This document shows, piece after piece, positions 30,858 to 36,221 of a stretch of DNA of 36,221 nt. Position numbers and translations under genes: made by a program. This DNA is from Acidobacteriota bacterium (GTDB lineage: Bacteria; Acidobacteriota; Terriglobia; Terriglobales; Acidobacteriaceae), in contig JABDBE010000028.1 of NCBI GenBank assembly GCA_013288805.1, forward strand, positions 1 to 36,221, read 5' to 3'. The stretch's first letter is position 1; every line of letters begins with the position of its first letter. The notes under the pieces were generated by a model. The model was not told where the DNA came from. It was given only the letters and a program-made list of their open reading frames with translations, and did not search any database.

Positions 30858-30890
30858 TTGTCACGAATAATGACTACAGCATTCACTGTA
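30858..30890. promoter_or_regulatory. TTGTCAC-N10-TACAG-N6-CTGTA element, copy D
   Basis: TTGTCAC (30858-30864) and a perfect TACAG/CTGTA palindrome (30875-30890) with the same 17-base offset as copies B and C. ATGACTA between them is also shared with copy C. No R1 core follows. A minus-strand frame (30761-30994) reads through it. Confidence 0.45.
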
Positions 30891-30960
30891 CCTTCCATTA
30901 CTTCACCCGTGCTCTCAATAAGCGGCAGCCATTTGTCGAAGGTATTCGTGAGAGGAGCGC

Positions 30961-31044
30961 ATGCAACATCCAGAATGGAAAGGCTCTGCTGCACTGATTT
31001 TACGTTGGCTCCTGATGAGCTATGTAAATTCGTGCTCCCGGTAA
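30961..31044 (+). CDS. Possible 27-residue peptide
   Basis: ATG 30961 is preceded by GAGAGGAG at close spacing. The peptide contains a short hydrophobic stretch (SAALILRWLLMSYV). CTCTCA and TGAGAG around 30914-30953 could pair and mask the ribosome site. It is short enough to be chance. Confidence 0.2.
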   Translation: MQHPEWKGSAALILRWLLMSYVNSCSR

Positions 31045-31075
31045 GAAGCCTTTACAAATAATCCGCGCTCGCTGC

Positions 31076-31216
31076 TTGACTTTCAAGTCAATCTATTCCT
31101 AGGGTGGAGTCTAGGAGCAAGGGACGTGACACTCGCGAAAACGTCAAAACAAACGGCCGGGTCGGAGAAGAGGGATTCCTATGTCCGCATCGAGATCAAT
31201 GCTTGGCCGTTTTTTT
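31076..31216 (+). ncRNA. Candidate small RNA with intrinsic terminator
   Basis: The stretch has three helices in order: TTGACTT/AAGTCAA (31076-31091), TCCTAG/CTAGGA (31097-31116), and a terminator stem AAACGGCC (31151-31158) with GGCCGTTT (31205-31212) ending in seven T. No ribosome site or convincing frame lies in it. It could be a free RNA or the end of a longer leader from copy D of the palindrome. Confidence 0.4.
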
Positions 31217-31610
31217 GGACAGTGGTTGGCGCATGGATATGGTTTGGCGTTTTGCGCCTGGCCCACATAGTGTGAAGCAACTCGCTGCCAAGCCAGAAAT
31301 GAGTCTGGATTCCACTGGTGAGCGGAGCTTTGTCACACGCGCGCACAGATTTACAACCGAGCAAATTTTGCTCTCTTTGCTTTCAAGGATTCACGCCCAC
31401 TCCGCATCGCATACGGTTTTCCCTGTAGTTCTTACCGAGAGGAATGTCGGTTGTGTAGTTCTTGAATTCTTCATACACAGTTCCGATCCGAGCTAAAGCT
31501 TGTAAATAGAACATCGCACTTCCACTCTCGAAAATCACAAGTCCAGGAAGAACTTTTGGCAAGGAGGTTGCTTCAGACTACCAAATTGACTAACCCGTTT
31601 CGGAGGTCTC
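31217..31610. other. Leader of the DUF5818 gene
   Basis: No gene is supported in these 394 bp. GTAGTTCTT occurs twice 30 bp apart (near 31424 and 31457), a possible tandem binding site. The DUF5818 ribosome site (GGAGG) ends the region. Confidence 0.25.
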
Positions 31611-32021
31611 ATGAACAACAAAAAACAGACAGACTCTGCGCACCTTCTTGCCGTACTTCTTCTCGTATGTGGGATGATGCTTGTGAGCGCTCAACTTTTC
31701 GGGCAGGATGCCTCGCCATCCCCGCAACAGCAATATCCAACCGAGCAATCCGGTCAGGCGCCGGCCCAACAGCAACAACCCAGGCAGGCACCGGACCAAT
31801 CAGGACAGGCGCCGGACGCCCAAGCTCAATCGCAGCAGCCCGGAGTTCAAGTTTTTACCGGTACGATCGTGAAATCAGGTGACAAGTATATGTTCCAGGA
31901 TTCCGCGAGCAACACCACTTACGATATCGATCACCAGAACGAAGTCAAACAGTTTGAAGGCAAGAAAGTTCGCGTGCATGGCACCTTAGATTCCAACGGC
32001 AAGATGATCCATGTTCAATAG
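31611..32021 (+). CDS. Secreted DUF5818-like protein
   Basis: In the 136-residue product, residues 1-32 form a signal peptide (LLAVLLLVCGMMLVSAQLFGQ). Residues 33-78 are a Gln/Pro-rich linker with three SGQAP units. Residues 79-136 form a small OB-like beta domain (VQVFTGTIVKSGDKYMFQDSASNTTYDIDHQNEVKQFEGKKVRVHGTLD in order), the pattern of DUF5818/BON-adjacent periplasmic proteins common in Acidobacteriota. GGAGG lies four bases before ATG 31611. No partner gene is evident. Role unknown; ligand binding in the periplasm is a guess. Confidence 0.8.
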   Translation: MNNKKQTDSAHLLAVLLLVCGMMLVSAQLFGQDASPSPQQQYPTEQSGQAPAQQQQPRQAPDQSGQAPDAQAQSQQPGVQVFTGTIVKSGDKYMFQDSASNTTYDIDHQNEVKQFEGKKVRVHGTLDSNGKMIHVQ

Positions 32022-32317
32022 GTAGTCTCAAGTCAGATGCGAAACTTGCCCTTTTGCATGGGGAAATGCATGGGGAATGTTGTGTCCAAAAGATGAGTCG
32101 TATACAGGAGAAGAAGGTTCTGGCGGCCGACTTCTGCGTGACAAATCCAGCGGGGAAAGAGCCCAATGCCATCTCTGTCCCTCGCGGGATTCAGGGATTC
32201 GCCCGCGAAAGAAGGTTCCAGTCCAAAGCCATTGGAGTGTAAAATCGCTTGGTAACCCTCGTAACCTGAGAGATTAAGGCCGTTTCGCTGTATGCTCTAT
32301 CTGACGGCTGAGCGATT

Positions 32318-32644
32318 TTGGACATCCTCACAAAAACGGCTGGGGCGAAATGGCTTGCTCTCCTGTGCGTCACGTTGCTTCTTCTCGCGACGGTAGCGCA
32401 GGCTGCGCACTTCTGCGGTCTCCAGTCGTTCGACCTGACCGACGGGACACAGTTGCGCGCAGATTCGCCTAACGCCACATTGTGCCTGATTTGTCTGATG
32501 GCGCAATCGGTCGCGGCCATCGTGCTGTCCGTCGTTTTTTCCTCGGTCTTTCGCCGTTGCCTTCAGTTCTCACCGCCGCAGATGCATCCCCGGCCTTTTC
32601 TGGAATCCTTCCAGTTATACGTACGTCCTCCTCCCATTTTTTAG
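32318..32644 (+). CDS. Small membrane protein before metal-efflux operon (DUF2946-like)
   Basis: The 108-residue product would start at TTG 32318; an upstream in-frame stop at 32309 leaves only TTG or ATT, and no Shine-Dalgarno is seen. It has a hydrophobic N-terminus (KWLALLCVTLLLLATVAQAAHFC), a middle CLIC motif (C-x2-C), a second hydrophobic segment (AAIVLSVVFSSVF) and a Pro-rich end (LYVRPPP). The pattern resembles DUF2946-type proteins found beside copper or heavy-metal efflux genes; this assignment is tentative. It lies 190 bp before the TolC-like gene in the same direction. A metal-related accessory role is inferred from context. Confidence 0.55.
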   Translation: MDILTKTAGAKWLALLCVTLLLLATVAQAAHFCGLQSFDLTDGTQLRADSPNATLCLICLMAQSVAAIVLSVVFSSVFRRCLQFSPPQMHPRPFLESFQLYVRPPPIF

Positions 32645-32834
32645 CGTCTTTTGTTCTCCCTGGTCTCGGTATTTCCGAAAGGTGATCTGAGTTTTCTGTC
32701 CGCTCAGTAGCCTCGTAAAAGAGCCGATGGCTGAGGACCGGACTTGGCCGCGTGTTTCCTGAAACGCATATTGTTTCGGCAAATTCTGCAGGGTTTCAAA
32801 AATTCTATTGAGTTTACGACGCTTCAAAACGTTT

Positions 32835-34157
32835 ATGCTTCGCGGGCAACTGCCCGTTAGACTCGATCGCTTTGAAGTGGCGTCGATAGTCTTACAAGAA
32901 TTTCTGCCGCTTGCCGTTCTGCCCCTCTTCTTGTTACTGGCAGTCCACGTGAGTACCGGACAAACGGCGACTCTGATCAGTCTTGATCAGGCCATCGAAC
33001 TGGCATTGGCCCACAACCATGCACTCAGAGCCACGCGGACTCTGATCTTTCAAAACCAGGCGCAAGAAATCACCGCGAACCTGCGTCCCAACCCTGTGCT
33101 CGGGGCCGACGCTCAATTCATCCCCATTTTTAGTCCGAGCGATTTTTCCAAAGACGACTTGGATCTGGCCCAGCAGTTCGACCTCGGCCTTTCGTATCTT
33201 TTTGAGCGCGGCCATAAGCGCCAGAGCCGCCTGCAAGCCGCGCGCGATCAGACCGCGGTCACGCGCGCGCAAGTCACGGATGCCGAGCGCGCACTCACAT
33301 TCAACGTCGGCCAACAGTTCGTCAGCGTTTTGCTGGCCGAATCAACTCTGCAACTCGCGTTGGAGGACTTGAAGAGCTTCCAGACGACGGTCGACATTTC
33401 AGAATCGCAGTTCAAGGCGGGCGCGATCAGCGAAGGCGATTACCTCAAGATCAGACTTCAGTTCCTGCAGTTTCAAACCGATGTATCGTCGGCCCGCCTG
33501 GCGAAGGCGCAGGCACTTATCAGTCTGAGGGAAATGCTTGGCTATAACGCGGTGCCGCCCGACTATGACGTCATCGGCGACTTGGCGTATGAGCCGCTGA
33601 AAGCCAACTTGGAGGATCTGCAAGCCAAGGCGCTCAAGCAGCGTCCTGACTTTCAGGCCGCTGTGCTGGGCGTAACTGCGGCTCAAAGCCAGATTCGGTT
33701 GGCCAAGGCAAATGGTAAGGTCGATGTGAACGGAACCTTCGACTATACCCACACCTCGGGACAGAATACCGCTTCCATCTTCGCCAGTTTCGAGCTGCCG
33801 ATTTTCAATCGCAACCAAGGCGAAATCGCACGCACCGGCTACGCTCTTACCCAAGCCCAGGAATCGCAGTTATCGGCCAGCGATACGGTGTTGTCGGATG
33901 TTGGAAATGCCTATGAGGCGATTCGGAGCAACGATGAAATCGTCCAACTTTACACTTCCGGATATCTGAAAGAGGCGCAAGAGTCGCGCGATATCAGCGA
34001 GTACGCCTATAAGCGCGGCGCCGCGAGCCTGCTGGATTTCCTGGACGCTGAGCGTACCTACCGGGCCGCCCAGTTGGCATACCGCCAGGCTCTGGCTTCT
34101 TACATGACCGCTCTCGAGCAACTGCGGGAAGCGGTGGGAACGAGGAACCTGCCATGA
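32835..34157 (+). CDS. TolC-family outer-membrane efflux protein (CusC/CzcC-like)
   Basis: About 440 residues from ATG 32835. The frame is open from TTG 32808, and neither start has a clear ribosome site. A hydrophobic signal (LPLAVLPLFLLLAVHVSTG) precedes two OEP repeats: SLDQAIELALAHNHALRATR at the start of the first, and KALKQRPDFQAAVLGVTAAQSQIRLAKANGKVDVNGTFDY at the start of the second, ending in RTYRAAQLAYRQALASYMTALEQLREAVG. These long helical repeats build the periplasmic tunnel of TolC-type channels. The stop overlaps the adaptor start (ATGA), so translation is coupled. It is the outer-membrane exit of the tripartite pump. Confidence 0.9.
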   Translation: MLRGQLPVRLDRFEVASIVLQEFLPLAVLPLFLLLAVHVSTGQTATLISLDQAIELALAHNHALRATRTLIFQNQAQEITANLRPNPVLGADAQFIPIFSPSDFSKDDLDLAQQFDLGLSYLFERGHKRQSRLQAARDQTAVTRAQVTDAERALTFNVGQQFVSVLLAESTLQLALEDLKSFQTTVDISESQFKAGAISEGDYLKIRLQFLQFQTDVSSARLAKAQALISLREMLGYNAVPPDYDVIGDLAYEPLKANLEDLQAKALKQRPDFQAAVLGVTAAQSQIRLAKANGKVDVNGTFDYTHTSGQNTASIFASFELPIFNRNQGEIARTGYALTQAQESQLSASDTVLSDVGNAYEAIRSNDEIVQLYTSGYLKEAQESRDISEYAYKRGAASLLDFLDAERTYRAAQLAYRQALASYMTALEQLREAVGTRNLP

Positions 34158-35332
34158 ACATTGGCGAGAGTCGTAAGCAACGATTGGCCATGCTCGCCGT
34201 CGCCACAGCGATCATGTTGCTGCTAGCCGGTTGCAGCGGCGGCGGAGAACAGGCCGGCAAGATGACCTCGTTCTCGACTGCGGAAAGTCGCGAGTCTAAA
34301 GCCGAGTTGTTCTCGCTTCCCGCCGACCAGATGTCGCACATCCAGGTCGTGACGGTCGGGCAGGGACCGCTGGCGCGCGTTCTCCGCCTGACGGGCGCGG
34401 TCGAATACAACGACTTCAAGACCACGCCAGTAATCACGCAGGTGGGTGGGCCGGTCAGCCGCGTCGTGGTTGTGCAGGGTGAGCACGTACGCGCCGGTCA
34501 GGCGCTGCTTTACATCGCCAGCCCGGATTACTCCTTGCTTCGCTCGGCTTATATCAAGGCACGCGATGCCTTCCAGCTTGCGGACAAATTCTACCTTCGC
34601 GCGCAAGACCTCTATGCACACCACGCAATTGCCGAGGCAGATCTCGAGCAAGCTCAATCGAACCGTGCGCAGGCACAAGCGGACTACGAGTCCAGCGCCG
34701 ACGCTATCCGTGTGCTCGGCATAGCGGACCCGGAAACGATTGTCACCAAGCCGCCCTCGCCGGAAATTCCGCTGTTTTCACCGGTGGCCGGAGAAGTCGT
34801 GGATCGCCAGTGCTCTGCGGGGCAATTGCTGGCAGCCGGCGCCACGCAATGTTTTACGCTCTCGGATATGGGTTCGGTGTGGATTCTCGTCAACATCTAT
34901 CAGAACGATGTGGCCTACGTGCACGTCGGTGACCCGGTGACGATTGAGAATGAATCGTATCCCGGCGTGGTGCGCGGGAAGATTGAGTACATTTCTCCCG
35001 CTCTCGATCCGAACACGCGAACGCTGCAGGCGCGCATTGAATCGCCGAATCCGGGCGAGCGCATGAAGAAGGAAATGTACGTGACCGCCGAGGTCCAAGC
35101 CGGCGTCATTCCCAACGCGCTGTTTGTCCCCAATTCGTCCGTGCTGCGCAACGATCAAAACATGCCCTACGTTTATCTGCAGACCGGAGAAAGACAGTTC
35201 GCCCGGCGCGACGTCACGCTCGGTGAAACCCAGGAAGGAAAGACGCAAATCCTTACTGGGTTGCAAACCAACGACCACGTGGTCGGTGACGGAAGTCTTT
35301 TTCTGCAGTTCCAGAATTCGCTCCAACGCTGA
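34154..35332 (+). CDS. RND efflux periplasmic adaptor lipoprotein (CusB/CzcB-like)
   Basis: The 392-residue product is a lipoprotein with lipobox LLAGC (C27). The HlyD/membrane-fusion architecture is clear: a biotinyl-lipoyl half (GGPVSRVVVVQGEHVRAGQALLYIASPDY), an alpha-hairpin (about residues 130-190, ADLEQAQSNRAQAQADYESS), the second lipoyl half (PLFSPVAGEVVDRQCSAGQLLAAG), then beta-barrel and membrane-proximal domains (VWILVNIYQNDVAYVHVGDPV...GKIEYISPALDPNTRTLQARIE). It links the inner-membrane RND pump to the TolC-like channel. It overlaps the channel gene by four bases and precedes the pump gene by 14 bp. Confidence 0.92.
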   Translation: MNIGESRKQRLAMLAVATAIMLLLAGCSGGGEQAGKMTSFSTAESRESKAELFSLPADQMSHIQVVTVGQGPLARVLRLTGAVEYNDFKTTPVITQVGGPVSRVVVVQGEHVRAGQALLYIASPDYSLLRSAYIKARDAFQLADKFYLRAQDLYAHHAIAEADLEQAQSNRAQAQADYESSADAIRVLGIADPETIVTKPPSPEIPLFSPVAGEVVDRQCSAGQLLAAGATQCFTLSDMGSVWILVNIYQNDVAYVHVGDPVTIENESYPGVVRGKIEYISPALDPNTRTLQARIESPNPGERMKKEMYVTAEVQAGVIPNALFVPNSSVLRNDQNMPYVYLQTGERQFARRDVTLGETQEGKTQILTGLQTNDHVVGDGSLFLQFQNSLQR

Positions 35333-35346
35333 GGCAGGATCGCAGA

Positions 35347-36221
35347 TTGATTCATCACATCGTCCAATTCGCTCTCCGCCAGCGCTTCCTGGTCCTGATG
35401 CTGGCAGTGCTCGTGACCGTTGTCGGCACGATCTCGTTTCAGCAGATGCCCGTGGATGCATACCCAGACCTTTCGCCTCCGCTGGTCGAAGTGATCACAC
35501 AGTGGCCGGGGCACGCGGCTGAGGAAATCGAGCGCCTGGTCACGCTGCCGATTGAGTTGCAGATGAACGGCGTCCCGCACATGGTCTTCATGCGCTCGAT
35601 TTCGCTCTATGGCTTGTCCGACGTCATTATGACGTTCGAGGACAGCACGGACAATTATTTCGCCCGGCAAGTCGTGTTTGAACGGCTCTCAACCGCTAAC
35701 CTTCCTCCAGGCGTGACCGGCAGCCTGGCGCCTCTTTCGAGCCCATCAAATCTGGTCTATCGCTACGTGATCGAGAGCCCCGACCGCACGCCGCAAGAAC
35801 TGAAGACGTACGAGGACTGGGTGATTGAGCGCGCCTACAAATCCGTGCCGGGCGTGGCCGACGATTCGGGCTTCGGGGGCACGGTGATGCAATACCAGGT
35901 GCTGCTTGATCCGGCCAAGATTTACAGCTACCACATTCCCATGCCGCAGGTGCTCAATGCCTTGGCCGCCAACAACGCCAACGCGGGCGGCGGCTTTTAC
36001 TCGCAGGGTTCGCAGTTCTTTTACGTGCGCGGACTGGGACTGGTGAGCAAGACTGAAGACATCGGCGACATCGTGGTCGGGAACAACAACGGCGTACCGG
36101 TGCGCATTCGCGACGTCGGCGAAGTTACCATCGGCCACGCTCCTCGCCTCGGGGAGTTCGGTTTCCAGAACGATGACGACAGAGTTGAAGGCGTCATCCT
36201 CATGCTCACTGGAGAGCAGAC
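35347..36221 (+). CDS. RND heavy-metal-type efflux pump, N-terminal part (CusA/CzcA-like; runs off window)
   Basis: The frame starts at TTG 35347, with AGGAT eight bases upstream, and is open for 291 codons to the window end. It has no early ATG. The product begins with the first transmembrane helix (FLVLMLAVLVTVVGTI), then FQQMPVDAYPDLSPPLVEVITQWPG, EEIERLVTLPIE, and DSTDNYFARQVVFERL, the porter-domain signature of the heavy-metal efflux RND family. FGGTVMQYQVLLDPAKIYSY and the following PC1/PC2 segments also fit. Full-length members are about 1020-1060 residues, so roughly 70 % is missing. It completes a CBA-type operon. The exported metal (or other substrate) cannot be told from this part. 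Confidence 0.9.
   Translation, partial: MIHHIVQFALRQRFLVLMLAVLVTVVGTISFQQMPVDAYPDLSPPLVEVITQWPGHAAEEIERLVTLPIELQMNGVPHMVFMRSISLYGLSDVIMTFEDSTDNYFARQVVFERLSTANLPPGVTGSLAPLSSPSNLVYRYVIESPDRTPQELKTYEDWVIERAYKSVPGVADDSGFGGTVMQYQVLLDPAKIYSYHIPMPQVLNALAANNANAGGGFYSQGSQFFYVRGLGLVSKTEDIGDIVVGNNNGVPVRIRDVGEVTIGHAPRLGEFGFQNDDDRVEGVILMLTGEQ

Noticed and set aside
30761..30994. 77-codon minus-strand frame with plausible codon use
   Set aside because: GTG start with AGGAG about 14 bases away, no recognised domain, and it overlaps the TTGTCAC/palindrome copy D; too weak to call.

Overview
The window looks like a chromosomal segment of an Acidobacteriota bacterium (Terriglobia-like). I infer this from gene content, not from a marker gene. 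It holds acidobacterial-style secreted carboxypeptidase-regulatory-domain proteins, a WXXGXW-repeat protein, a DUF5818 protein, a choice-of-anchor D protein, a very large FG-GAP/Ig-type surface protein, an exosortase with EpsI and a TPR lipoprotein, and several short palindromic intergenic repeats. Base composition is moderately GC-rich. There is no rRNA, CRISPR array or intact insertion sequence.

Left third (1-11.4 kb), all genes on the minus strand: a partial zinc-ribbon protein at the left edge; a PD-(D/E)XK nuclease-like protein; then, read right to left from 11387, DUF3467, a GT39-type membrane glycosyltransferase, two secreted carboxypeptidase-regulatory-like proteins, an exosortase overlapping EpsI, and a large TPR lipoprotein. 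This resembles a cell-surface glycan/protein-sorting locus. The glycosyltransferase gene carries an 83-bp palindromic repeat that is read through in frame.

Middle (11.4-19 kb), mainly plus strand: a small membrane protein with a REC-PilZ response regulator, a second small membrane protein, a secreted WXXGXW-repeat protein with a repetitive APHPE tail, a stand-alone LuxR HTH protein, a small CxxC/HxC protein, a tRNA-Leu(UAG) next to a frameshifted tyrosine-recombinase remnant, and a secreted L,D-transpeptidase on the minus strand. The intergenic spaces of 11.5-13.9 kb hold the most unusual signal. One structured element (called R1 here) occurs three times. Each copy has the same order: upstream palindrome, about 50 nt, a conserved P1/hairpin core, then a terminator-like hairpin. 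A second conserved element (R2) occurs twice, at 13.74 and 18.64 kb. In both families base pairs are kept although the bases differ, as expected for RNA.

Right-middle (19-29.2 kb): two paralogous PAS-like/LuxR regulators in opposite orientation bracket an operon of two paralogous eight-cysteine secreted proteins, a SurA-like/DsbA-like CPYC oxidoreductase, and a choice-of-anchor D protein. The 1427-residue surface protein lies beyond the second regulator. An inferred model is that the DsbA-like enzyme forms the disulfides of the cysteine-rich products and the regulators control the cluster.

Right end (29.2-36.2 kb): a Flp-type pilin, a hypothetical gene, a gene-poor kilobase with a candidate small RNA, a DUF5818 secreted protein, and an RND efflux operon of heavy-metal type (small CxxC membrane protein, TolC-like channel, lipoprotein adaptor, CusA/CzcA-like pump). 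The pump gene starts at TTG and runs off the right edge.
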